Source: an uncultured Oscillospiraceae bacterium
Lineage (GTDB): Bacteria > Bacillota > Clostridia > Oscillospirales > Ruminococcaceae
DNA: 24,518 nucleotides
Direction of reading: 5' to 3'
Assembly (NCBI GenBank): GCA_934465295.1
Contig: CAKSKU010000024.1
Span: 1 to 24,518 of the forward strand
The notes below the pieces were generated by a model that worked only from the letters and a program-made list of their open reading frames with translations, made no database searches and was not told where the DNA came from. Position numbers and translations under genes: made by a program. Shown here in pieces: positions 1-6,879 of the stretch (positions are counted from its first letter, which is position 1; every line of letters begins with the position of its first letter).

Positions 1-421
1 GGGTCGCAGCCTATGTTTTATCCCGTTGTGCGTGAAAACGGTCGGATATGGAATCCGACCCTACGTTAAAATGTCGTCTCCCGTTCATATCCCACCGCCG
101 TTCAAACGACGTCGGCATAAAATGCTTATCGCTTCGCTCTGCGCATTTTATGCCGAGGATAGTTTGGTTTAGGAAAACAAATTGGCGCAATTCACATTAT
201 TTAGGTTTACGAAACTGATTTCTCATAGTTCGTTTTACCTTTTTTCGTGTGAATTGCGCCTTTTTATTTGATGATGATTTCGCTATTGCGGCAATGCATT
301 AACTGTCAGTTTAAGAAATTTCGCTCTCTGCGGAGAGCGACCAAAGGGCTTCCGCCCTCTGGACACCTGACGAGCTGTGCTCAGCTCGACCAGCTGCTTG
401 GCTTCGCATCGCTGCGACCGA
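1..421. repeat. Modular hairpin repeat, partial copy (core end plus right arm)
   Basis: This 424-base gene-free stretch is related to the complete element at 14801-15595. Visible modules in order: a hairpin GGTCGGAT/ATCCGACC (40-60) not seen in the other copies; the core hairpin GGCATAAAATGC/GCATTTTATGCC (114-154); the arm boundary AGGATAGTTT (156-165); the long GGCGCAATTCAC stem (184-260); then three short hairpins at 322-339, 345-358 and 371-388. The arm ends a few bases before the stop codon of the minus-strand XRE gene (425), so it would be transcribed as that gene's 3' untranslated region. The other arm, if present, lies outside the window. No coding potential was recognised. Confidence 0.8.
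184..260 (-). terminator. Long-stem terminator hairpin in repeat arm, downstream of XRE gene
   Basis: Inverted repeat GGCGCAATTCAC (184-195) with GTGAATTGCGCC (249-260). The enclosed region holds a second, imperfect inverted repeat around AGGTTTACGAAACT. Read on the minus strand the stem is followed by a T-rich tract (AATTTGTTTTCC). On the plus strand it is followed by TTTTT, so it could terminate in both directions. Termination is inferred from structure. Confidence 0.6.
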
Positions 422-424
422 TGT

Positions 425-1132
425 TTACTTCGTGCTGTCGCTGATTATTTTTATTCTTGCCTCGCTGTTCTTTACTACATTGAGGAGCGAAGATGCCGAG
501 CCTGCGTATTCTTCCGATAATGTCGAAGCTGTGATGATATTGCTGTCGCTTTCGAGTGCGATATCATTTTCGCCGAATGTTACGCCCTTTGCAGCTGCGG
601 AGGCCTCCGCTTCGCACATTGCCATTGCCGCCGATGCCGAACCCGAGGCTGCTATTTCGGGGATAGTAAAGAATCTTTGGTCATTCTTCGCATTCGATGA
701 ATAGACTATACGAAACATTTTATACACTGCGAGCATCATGTATGAAGATACGGCTTTCATTATGGTATTGCTGCCCGTTTTCTGTATAAGTGAAAAAAGC
801 ACGTTGAGCGAATTGACGATGAGCTTTCTGTTGAACGCTGCCATCATACTGCCGCCTGCTGCGATCTTGCCCGAATTGGAATCCTGTTCGGGGATATCTT
901 CGTAGGAAATGGTCTTTCCCGCAGGTTCGGGCGAGCGTCCGAGCAGATAGTCGCAGGAAACGTTATAATAGTCCGCTGCCTTGACAAGAAATTCAAGACC
1001 GCATTCACGGATACCTTTTTCATAATGTGAAAGCAGCGCCTGCGAAATACCAAGATCCGCCGCTGCGTTTTTCTGACTGATGCCTCGTTCTTTCCTTAAG
1101 AGGGTAATAATTCTTGGAAAGTCGGAATTCAT
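425..1132 (-). CDS. XRE-family helix-turn-helix transcriptional regulator
   Basis: A 235-aa protein with an N-terminal Cro/C1-type helix-turn-helix (about residues 6-62), including the typical ISQKNAAADLGISQALLSHY stretch and the YDYLLGR-like end of the fold (CDYLLGRSPEP). The rest, about 165 residues, is Ala/Ser-rich and matches no effector domain I recognise. The start is well supported by GGAGGTGACAAG just upstream of the ATG and by a good promoter at 1210-1238. The gene is divergent from the 1518 operon. Direct repeats flanking its own -10 box suggest autoregulation (inferred). Its 3' end runs directly into the modular repeat at 1-421. Target genes are unknown. Confidence 0.85.
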   Translation of the reverse strand: MNSDFPRIITLLRKERGISQKNAAADLGISQALLSHYEKGIRECGLEFLVKAADYYNVSCDYLLGRSPEPAGKTISYEDIPEQDSNSGKIAAGGSMMAAFNRKLIVNSLNVLFSLIQKTGSNTIMKAVSSYMMLAVYKMFRIVYSSNAKNDQRFFTIPEIAASGSASAAMAMCEAEASAAAKGVTFGENDIALESDSNIITASTLSEEYAGSASSLLNVVKNSEARIKIISDSTK

Positions 1133-1195
1133 CTTGTCACCTCCCGATCGTTCTCATAATCATCTTTTATATCTATTTTTCTCTGTTTGCCGACA

Positions 1196-1229
1196 ATTAC
1201 GTACTGTAAATTATATCTTATAACGTACA
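1196..1229. promoter_or_regulatory. Candidate operator: direct repeats ATTACGTACT / ATAACGTACA
   Basis: Two copies of AT(T/A)ACGTAC lie at 1196-1205 and 1220-1229, 24 bases apart, flanking the -10 box of the XRE gene promoter. Paired sites around the promoter of a one-component regulator commonly serve autoregulation; here that is inference. Confidence 0.4.
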
Positions 1230-1238
1230 TTTTGTAAA
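1210..1238 (-). promoter_or_regulatory. Sigma-A-type promoter of the XRE gene
   Basis: On the minus strand, TTTACA (1233-1238) and TATAAT (1210-1215) are separated by 17 bases, about 80 bases upstream of the XRE start codon. Confidence 0.7.
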
Positions 1239-1454
1239 GGGGGTTTGTGGAAAAAACTCGATAAAGGTTATAATTGTTTTTTGTTGAAGTTACATAATGG
1301 TAAAACAGGCGTTTCATACGCAAAATCGGCATAATACAAGATATTGTGCCATATTTGAAAAATTCTGTCAAGATGTTGAAATGATGCAGCCTTACAAATA
1401 AATGGATAAAATGTAAATTTTGTTTGTATAAACTATACTGCTGCAAGGCTTGTA

Positions 1455-1483
1455 TTGACAAAAAACATCATGTAATATATACT
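1455..1483 (+). promoter_or_regulatory. Sigma-A-type promoter of the 1518-3868 operon
   Basis: TTGACA (1455-1460), a 17-base spacer, and TATACT (1478-1483). Predicted transcription starts about 28 bases before the ATG at 1518. The rest of the 1133-1517 intergenic region is AT-rich with no further recognisable feature. Confidence 0.75.
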
Positions 1484-1517
1484 ATATTAATAAGAAAAAA
1501 TTGCAGGGAAGAATACT

Positions 1518-2156
1518 ATGAACGGATATAAAATAACATTTATACGCAACGGCATGACCGAGGCGAATGAAAAAGGAATATATATAGGAAAGTCCGACTG
1601 GCCGCTTTCCGACAGGGGCAGGGCTGACCTTGAAGAAAAGGCAAAGGTCTATGCTTATCCGAAGGTGAACAGGGTATATTCAAGCCCCCTTACCCGTGCG
1701 CTTCAGACGGCGGAGATAATTTTCCCCGACCGTGAGATCGTGATATGCGACGAAATGACCGAGATGGACTTCGGCGTTTTCGAGGGCATCGAGCTGAAGG
1801 ATCTGCTTGAGCTGGACAGCTATCACAAGTGGATAAAGGGCGGTCTTGACAATCCTCCGCCGAACGGTGAGAGCCTGCGCAATATGATAAACCGCAGCCT
1901 TTCGGGACTTAACCTTATTATAATGGATATGATGAAGGAAAATATACACGAAGCGGGAGTTGTAACACATTCGGGAATACTGATGAACCTTATGTCCTGC
2001 TTCGGTCTGCCGAAGATGAAGCCGATGGACTTTGCCTGTGATCCGGGCGAGGGTTATATGGTGAATGTTTCGGCGATGCTGTGGCAGAACGGCGGCGTGT
2101 TCGAGATAATCGGAAAAGTACCGTTCGGGAACGCTGCAGATTACAACGAATACTAA
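1518..2156 (+). CDS. Histidine-phosphatase-superfamily protein lacking the catalytic His
   Basis: A 212-aa protein with the fold signature of phosphoglycerate-mutase-like histidine phosphatases. The N-terminal motif, normally RHG, reads R10-N11-G12 (IRNGMTEANE; codons CGC AAC GGC), so the phospho-accepting histidine is replaced by asparagine. Other active-site landmarks remain: SSPLTRA with R60, the acidic TEMDFGVFEG with E82, and the second histidine in VVTHSG (H151). The family transfers phosphate through the first His, so this protein is probably not a normal phosphatase; it may bind phospho-ligands. It is first in an operon with the DUF975-like gene (13-base gap) and rluA. AGGGA precedes the ATG. 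Confidence 0.8.
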   Translation: MNGYKITFIRNGMTEANEKGIYIGKSDWPLSDRGRADLEEKAKVYAYPKVNRVYSSPLTRALQTAEIIFPDREIVICDEMTEMDFGVFEGIELKDLLELDSYHKWIKGGLDNPPPNGESLRNMINRSLSGLNLIIMDMMKENIHEAGVVTHSGILMNLMSCFGLPKMKPMDFACDPGEGYMVNVSAMLWQNGGVFEIIGKVPFGNAADYNEY

Positions 2157-2169
2157 GGAGAATCGGGCT

Positions 2170-3015
2170 ATGAAAAGCTTTGATAATGAGCGGTACAGGC
2201 GGTTTGCGGCTGAACGGCTCAAATGCTGCTGGGGTGAATGCGTCGGCGAGGTTTTTATCGTAACGGCTGTTCTGACTATGGCTGCGCTCGTTTTTCTGAT
2301 AGCGGTGGAACTGCTTTTCAGGGCAGGCGTCCTGAGCTTCGGCGTCGGAAATATCGGCAGCGGAGGTCGGGGCATCGCAGCGGCGGCACTGATATATCTT
2401 TTTCTTGTATATGTTGCGCTTATCCCGCTGAAATACGGAACAGCGTGGTTTTATTTTCAGCAGGCTCATTCAACGACTATCCCCGGGGCAGGCTTTTTCA
2501 GCTGCTATATGCACAGAAAGCACATCAAGGGAACGCTTGCGCTCGAATTTATGGTAATGGCAAGGAGAGTCATGGTAGCTGTTTTCCCGACGGCGTTCAT
2601 CGTGCTTATGACATGGCATTTTATGTGGCTTATCGACCGTGAACCATCGGCGGCTGCGGCGAGTCTTGCGATACTTGCGATAGTGGGTGCGCTGCTCGTT
2701 TTCATATACATAATCTATCATCTTAGATATATTTTCGTGCCGTATCTTTACGCCTCCGACCCCGAAAAATCGCCCAAGGAGATACTTTCCGAAAGCGTGA
2801 GGGTCGCAAGGGGAAGCAGAGTGGGCATTGTAAGGCTCGTATTTTCGCTTGCGCCGCTTTGGGTGAGCTGCCTTGCGATCTTTCCGCTCATTTTCGTTAT
2901 ACCGTATACAAAAATGACTTTTGCGGCTGCTGCTGCGGAGATTTTTGACGATTATTGTTCGGAGGCACAGCAGAGCCGGGCTTCCGAGAGTTCTAAGGAG
3001 AAAGTTCTTGTCTGA
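2170..3015 (+). CDS. Polytopic membrane protein, DUF975-like
   Basis: A 281-aa protein with several hydrophobic segments, at about residues 28-50, 75-97, 135-155, 162-188 and 222-247. The segment ASDPEKSPKEILSESVRVAR followed by a hydrophobic helix and VIPYTKMTFAAAAAEIFDDY resembles the DUF975 family (polytopic proteins ending in an IPYxxAAxAxFY-like motif). I make this match from pattern memory. Function unknown. The ribosome site AAGGAG overlaps the upstream stop codon, showing tight coupling to the phosphatase-like gene. Its last 8 bases overlap the likely TTG start of the following rluA. Confidence 0.65.
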   Translation: MKSFDNERYRRFAAERLKCCWGECVGEVFIVTAVLTMAALVFLIAVELLFRAGVLSFGVGNIGSGGRGIAAAALIYLFLVYVALIPLKYGTAWFYFQQAHSTTIPGAGFFSCYMHRKHIKGTLALEFMVMARRVMVAVFPTAFIVLMTWHFMWLIDREPSAAAASLAILAIVGALLVFIYIIYHLRYIFVPYLYASDPEKSPKEILSESVRVARGSRVGIVRLVFSLAPLWVSCLAIFPLIFVIPYTKMTFAAAAAEIFDDYCSEAQQSRASESSKEKVLV

Positions 3016-3868
3016 AAATAACAGAAAAATAGAATTTACCGTCACAAAAGATGACGATGGAAAGAATGTCGGGGAGTTCCTGCGCAAAAGCGGAGCTTCC
3101 CGACGTCTTGTTACAAAGCTTAAAAGGATAAGCGGCGGGATAACGCTCAACGGTGAGCCTGCACGGACGGTCGATATCGTTCACACGGGCGATGTTGCCG
3201 CACTCGATATGCAGAGCGGTGAGCCGCTTGACAAAAATCCCGACCTCTTTGCGCCGATCGTCTACGAGGATGATGATGTTATAGTTTACAATAAGCCTGT
3301 CAATATGCCCGTTCATCCATCGCATCGGCATAGGTATGACACGCTCGGCAATCTTTTCGCCGCACAGCACGGGGATATGACCTTCCGCCCGATAAACCGT
3401 CTCGACAAGGACACATCGGGGCTTTGCGCCGTGGCTAAAAATTCATTCTCGGCGGCGAGGCTTTCGGGTGCGATAGAGAAAACATATTTCGCCGTAGTCT
3501 GCGGAAAACTCACGGGCAGCGGAAGGATAGATGCTCCGATAGGCAGGTGCGACGGCTCGGTGATAACGAGGGAAGTCCGTTCCGACGGGCAGAGAGCTGT
3601 TACGAACTACACAGTCCTTGACGGAAATGAAAAATACACGCTTGTCCGCATCAAGCTTGAAACAGGAAGAACGCACCAGATAAGGGTGCATTTTGCACAT
3701 ATCGGACACCCTCTTGCAGGCGATGATATGTACGGCGGAGATATCTCCGACATAGCGCATCAGGCTCTCCACTGCGGTGAGCTGGAGCTTCTGCTGCCCG
3801 TTTCGGGCGAAGGGCTGACCCTTTCCGCACCGCTGAGAGAGGATATGCTTGACCTGCTGAAACGATAA
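3008..3868 (+). CDS. RluA-family RNA pseudouridine synthase (likely TTG start)
   Basis: Isomerises specific uridines in structured RNA (RluA family). An N-terminal S4-like RNA-binding segment (about residues 1-75) is followed by the catalytic domain with YEDDDVIVYNKPVNMPVHPS and the active-site loop NRLDKDTSGL, whose Asp after RL is the family's catalytic residue. The first His of the usual HRLD is Asn here, which is not the catalytic position. An upstream ATG at 2921 would overlap the previous gene by 95 bases. I prefer TTG at 3008, which has AAGGAG at 2995-3000 and gives 286 aa, a normal family length. Last gene of its operon, followed by a terminator. The target RNA cannot be told from sequence. 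Confidence 0.88.
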   Translation: MSENNRKIEFTVTKDDDGKNVGEFLRKSGASRRLVTKLKRISGGITLNGEPARTVDIVHTGDVAALDMQSGEPLDKNPDLFAPIVYEDDDVIVYNKPVNMPVHPSHRHRYDTLGNLFAAQHGDMTFRPINRLDKDTSGLCAVAKNSFSAARLSGAIEKTYFAVVCGKLTGSGRIDAPIGRCDGSVITREVRSDGQRAVTNYTVLDGNEKYTLVRIKLETGRTHQIRVHFAHIGHPLAGDDMYGGDISDIAHQALHCGELELLLPVSGEGLTLSAPLREDMLDLLKR

Positions 3869-3903
3869 AAAAGTTACAATTGTAACCGTTCTGTAACTTT
3901 TTT
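3867..3903 (+). terminator. Intrinsic terminator after rluA
   Basis: A perfect 11-bp inverted repeat, AAAAAAGTTAC (3867-3877) and GTAACTTTTTT (3893-3903), with a 15-base loop, starts at the stop codon. The stem is AT-rich but ends in a T run. It also contains an exact WalR-type box (3881-3897). Confidence 0.65.
3881..3897 (+). promoter_or_regulatory. WalR (YycF)-type box, distal copy
   Basis: TGTAAC-CGTTC-TGTAAC matches the published Firmicute WalR consensus TGTWAH-N5-TGTWAH exactly. It overlaps the rluA terminator, about 390 bases upstream of the M23 peptidase, so it could be fortuitous. Confidence 0.35.
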
Positions 3904-4147
3904 GAGAAGCGGCGCAGCTGCGTTGTTTCAAACGTTTTTTATACATTTTGCAGAGATTTGCGGAAAATTTCTGAAAACGTTCTTACACGGAAAAATTATT
4001 CCAAAAATAGTAAGCTTTTGAGCTTTGTAAACGAAAAATGACCTTTCCGAAAACGATTTTAGTCGGTTGTTTTGCCTAAAATGCACAAAGAAAGCGGAAA
4101 TAAACTGTTTAAAAAGCAGAATAATTGTTACTATTTTTCGATTACCC

Positions 4148-4175
4148 TTGAAATTCTCGGAAAAAATCGTATAAT
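4148..4175 (+). promoter_or_regulatory. Promoter P1 of the M23 peptidase gene
   Basis: TTGAAA (4148-4153), 16-base spacer, TATAAT (4170-4175). A second, weaker candidate (P2) is TTGAAA (4222-4227) with TATAAA (4243-4248) at a 15-base spacing. The remaining part of the 419-base intergenic region (3904-4147) is AT-rich with a few small hairpins (e.g. 3951-3973) and no ORF. Confidence 0.6.
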
Positions 4176-4184
4176 TAGTATTGG

Positions 4185-4201
4185 TGTAACTGAATTGTAA
4201 C
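4185..4201 (+). promoter_or_regulatory. WalR (YycF)-type box upstream of the wall hydrolase gene
   Basis: TGTAAC-TGAAT-TGTAAC, two hexamers exactly one helical turn apart, matches TGTWAH-N5-TGTWAH. WalR controls autolysins and M23/LysM wall hydrolases in Bacillus and Staphylococcus, and the next gene is such an enzyme. The box lies just downstream of the P1 -10 (a repressing position) but upstream of the weaker P2 -35 (an activating position). Confidence 0.6.
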
Positions 4202-4251
4202 TAATTCGACCAACGATGTACTTGAAACTACATTATCTGATATATAAAAAT

Positions 4252-4266
4252 TCGGTCGGCGACCGA
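4252..4266. promoter_or_regulatory. GC-rich palindrome in the 5' UTR of the M23 gene
   Basis: TCGGTCG-G-CGACCGA is a perfect 7-bp inverted repeat around one base in otherwise AT-rich sequence, 7 bases upstream of the AAAGGAG ribosome site. It could be an operator or, with a one-base loop, a weak RNA hairpin. Function unknown. Confidence 0.35.
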
Positions 4267-4287
4267 TAATGGAAAGGAGATGTTCCG

Positions 4288-6171
4288 ATGAAAAGCAGAA
4301 ACGGTGAAAACGGCAAGCAGAATAACTGCGTTGACTTCGTGCCGCCGGTTTCTATGAGCGAGAGCAAGAATAAGATAGAAAAGCTCGAGGGTACTGTTAT
4401 AAACACGGGTGCGCTCATTGCATATACTTTTTCATACGGTGCGTCAAAGGCTGCACAGTACATTGCGTACATTGCAGACCGCATAAGAAAGGCTATAAAG
4501 CCTGCACATCACAAGGCAGCAAATGCTGTGAAGTCAACGATACGCAGAATTGCGGAGGCTTCGGCAAACACCGCAGCAAAGGTGAGCGGCGGCTTCAGAG
4601 GATTTGCGGAAAGCGTTAAGGAAAACGGCTTCGCTTCGGCGGTAAAGACGATGGCTTTGAATGCCGTTCAGACTGCCAAGAGCGGGAAAAACGCTTTCAA
4701 GACCGCTGTAAACTATGTTTTCCCGGCTGCATCGGTTGCACTGCTCATTGCAGTTGTCGGCAGCACGGCTTCAACAAGCTACGGAATTGCGGTCGAATAC
4801 AACGGAACAGAGCTCGGTGTAGTTTCCGCCGAATCGGTCGTTACGGATGCGCAGCAGTCCATTTCCGACAAGGCTGTTTACTATTCGACAGATGATACAG
4901 CACTCGTAAGCACGAACCTCTCTATCAAGCCTCTCAACTCTATGGACGAGGTCATCGATGAGATGGAGCTTATCGAAAAGATGCAGGAACAGCTCGATAT
5001 CACACTTCCTGCGGAAGATCAGACCGGGGAACAGCAGGCAGAACCTGCTTCACTTGAAGCCGAAGCCGAGGAAGCTGTTTCGGCACTTTCCTCCGATGAG
5101 CTTGACGGCAAGGTCAGAGCTTACTCCGTAATGATAAACGGAAGCTTCTATGCCGCTGTTGAAGCAACGGACGAGATCGAAGCTTACATCGAATCGATAA
5201 AAGAGCCTTATATGAACGACCCCGATGTTGTTTCCGTAGGTTTTGACAAGTCGGTGGAATATACATACGAACAGTTCGTTTATCCGACCGAGATCGTTTC
5301 ACAGCAGTCTGTTATCGACAAGCTCGCTTCCATCGCAGCAGAGCCTGTTTATTACGAAGTTCAGAACGGTGATAATCCGTGGAATATAGCATCGCACAAT
5401 GGTATCTCGCTCGATGAGCTTCTTGCTTGTCCTGCGGTATATGAGGGCGATGAGATCGACGACATCACTTCCTATTGTCCTGTCGGCGCAGTTATCACAC
5501 TTTCCGCTGAGGTCCCTTACCTCCAGACGCTTGTTACAAAGAGTGAGACCTATACTGTTCCTATCGATTATGAGATCGTCAGAACAGAGGACGAGGATCT
5601 TTACAAGGGCGAAGAAAAAGTCGATGTTGCAGGCGTTGAGGGCGAAGCAGAGGTTACAGCACTCGTTACATACAAGAACGGTATGGTGATCTCGAGAAAT
5701 GAGCAGAGCCGTGTTGTTCTCTCCGAACCTGTTACAAAGGAAGTAAGAGTGGGAACAAGACCTACCACCACCGCAGTAAGCACAGGCAGCGGCGGTTCGG
5801 GCGATTACTTCTGGCCTGTTGACGGCGGTTACATCTCCGCTTATATGGGCGACGGCAGAGGTCATAAGGGTCTCGATATCGCAGCTCCTTACGGCACACC
5901 GATCTATGCAGCAGCTTCCGGTACTGTTACAAGAGCCGCAAACAAGTATGACGGCTACGGCAACAGCGTAATGGTAGCAAACGACGACGGCAACGTTACA
6001 ATGTACGCTCACATGAGCAGCATCGCTATCAGCTACGGCGATTACGTTGTAAAGGGTCAGCTCCTCGGATATGTTGGTTCGACAGGATATGCAACAGGCA
6101 ACCACCTCCATTTTGAGGTTCGTTCAAACGGTTATTACCTTGATCCTTCGGATTACGTTTCGCAGTATTAA
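4288..6171 (+). CDS. Membrane-anchored M23 metallopeptidase with LysM and G5 domains
   Basis: A 627-aa peptidoglycan hydrolase. Order: a cation- and Ala-rich cytoplasmic N-terminus (1-140), one transmembrane helix (about 144-163), a long extracellular linker with an acidic Glu/Ala-rich stretch (about 240-270), LysM (about 354-402, with QNGDNPWNIA), G5 (about 419-492), a Gly/Ser linker, and a C-terminal M23 domain. Zinc and catalytic residues are visible: H526 and D530 (GHKGLDIAAP), H575 (YAHMS), H606 and H608 (GNHLHFEV). M23 enzymes cut peptide cross-links; LysM binds the glycan. AAAGGAG precedes the ATG. It is monocistronic, with its own promoter, a WalR-type box and a strong terminator. The large cytoplasmic N-terminus is unusual for a secreted hydrolase. 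Confidence 0.92.
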   Translation: MKSRNGENGKQNNCVDFVPPVSMSESKNKIEKLEGTVINTGALIAYTFSYGASKAAQYIAYIADRIRKAIKPAHHKAANAVKSTIRRIAEASANTAAKVSGGFRGFAESVKENGFASAVKTMALNAVQTAKSGKNAFKTAVNYVFPAASVALLIAVVGSTASTSYGIAVEYNGTELGVVSAESVVTDAQQSISDKAVYYSTDDTALVSTNLSIKPLNSMDEVIDEMELIEKMQEQLDITLPAEDQTGEQQAEPASLEAEAEEAVSALSSDELDGKVRAYSVMINGSFYAAVEATDEIEAYIESIKEPYMNDPDVVSVGFDKSVEYTYEQFVYPTEIVSQQSVIDKLASIAAEPVYYEVQNGDNPWNIASHNGISLDELLACPAVYEGDEIDDITSYCPVGAVITLSAEVPYLQTLVTKSETYTVPIDYEIVRTEDEDLYKGEEKVDVAGVEGEAEVTALVTYKNGMVISRNEQSRVVLSEPVTKEVRVGTRPTTTAVSTGSGGSGDYFWPVDGGYISAYMGDGRGHKGLDIAAPYGTPIYAAASGTVTRAANKYDGYGNSVMVANDDGNVTMYAHMSSIAISYGDYVVKGQLLGYVGSTGYATGNHLHFEVRSNGYYLDPSDYVSQY

Positions 6172-6183
6172 AATTAAAAAATC

Positions 6184-6220
6184 AATGCACACAATTCGGA
6201 AAGAGTTGTGTGCATTTTTT
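6184..6220. terminator. Bidirectional intrinsic terminator between convergent genes
   Basis: AATGCACACAA (6184-6194) pairs with TTGTGTGCATT (6206-6216), followed by TTTTTT on the plus strand. On the minus strand the hairpin is followed by GATTTTTTAATTTT. It serves the M23 gene (plus) and the lipoprotein gene (minus, stop at 6225). Confidence 0.9.
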
Positions 6221-6224
6221 ATTA

Positions 6225-6821
6225 TTAGTCAGTCGGTGCGGTATCAGACAGTGCAGTTGTCTCGGACGGTGTTTCGAGAGTCTGCTCGGTGAGTCCGCAG
6301 AAGGACGAAATATCCACGGTCAGACCATCGGAGAATGTGAGTTGGATAGGTGAGAGCGTTTCCTTGTCAAAGGCTAAGGCGAAGTCCTCTCCGTTGAAAA
6401 CAGCAGCTTCACCATTGTCGGAAAGCTCCATATCGGGCAGTGCGGCGCAGAGATCGAACGAGTCGAAAATGCGCTTGAACATTGCGGTTTCGTTGAGCTT
6501 GCCGCTTTCTATTTCGAGAGTAAGACTGCCGAGCGAAGCGGTCGTGCTGCCCTCGTTATACTTGATGTTAAGGCCCTTCATAGTTTCAGGGGCGGTGATG
6601 TTCATTTCCCAAATCCCCGTGCCGTAACGGGTCATATCGCCCGAGACGGTCATTTTGCTGTCACGGTCGTCGGCGAACGCTGTCAGTTCAAAGGTGCAGG
6701 AGAAGGCTTCGTCAAGCTTCGGCTGACGTGGGATAATGTTTTCCTTAAAGAATTTACAGCTTGTAAAAAGTATAAGAGAAAATACAAGCAGCAATATTGA
6801 GACCTTGATCTGTGATGACAT
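6225..6821 (-). CDS. Small lipoprotein, possibly LolA/YdcC-like
   Basis: A 198-aa protein with a type II signal peptide: MSSQIKV, a hydrophobic stretch (about residues 8-20), and a lipobox-like LFTSC whose Cys (about residue 22) would be lipidated. The mature part is β-rich, with phrases such as WEMNITAPETMKGLNIKY that resemble LolA/YdcC-like lipoprotein-sorting folds; I cannot confirm that. A longer reading from 6905 overlaps the upstream gene, but GGAGGG at 6831-6836 fixes the start at 6821. It follows the NAD(P)HX repair gene by 58 bases. An acpS-nnr-lipoprotein order resembles the acpS-ydcC neighbourhood of Bacillus. Surface-exposed; role unknown. Confidence 0.7.
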   Translation of the reverse strand: MSSQIKVSILLLVFSLILFTSCKFFKENIIPRQPKLDEAFSCTFELTAFADDRDSKMTVSGDMTRYGTGIWEMNITAPETMKGLNIKYNEGSTTASLGSLTLEIESGKLNETAMFKRIFDSFDLCAALPDMELSDNGEAAVFNGEDFALAFDKETLSPIQLTFSDGLTVDISSFCGLTEQTLETPSETTALSDTAPTD

Positions 6822-6879
6822 AAATAAAAACCCTCCGTTCGATTTTGGAACAGAGGGTCTGTTTTTGCGAATGGTATTC

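Noticed and set aside
1129..1461. 110-aa minus-strand reading frame in the XRE-phosphatase intergenic region
   Set aside because: It spans the XRE promoter and its composition is that of AT-rich non-coding DNA; no ribosome site or family match.
2921..3007. Longer N-terminus for the first RluA starting at ATG 2921
   Set aside because: It would lie within the upstream membrane-protein gene; AAGGAG before TTG 3008 and family length favour the shorter form.
3407..3418. NRLD instead of HRLD in the first RluA
   Set aside because: The catalytic Asp is intact and Asn at this position is, to my knowledge, frequent in clostridial RluA proteins, so it is not evidence of lost activity.
4148..4287. Possible c-di-AMP (ydaO-type) riboswitch before the wall hydrolase
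   Set aside because: Such riboswitches often precede LysM/M23 genes, but the leader from P1 is only about 105 bases and shows none of the conserved ydaO blocks or a terminator.
6847..6866. Small hairpin AACAGA-GGG-TCTGTT with plus-strand T run
   Set aside because: It lies inside the minus-strand nnr-lipoprotein unit and would only act on antisense transcripts; weak six-pair stem.
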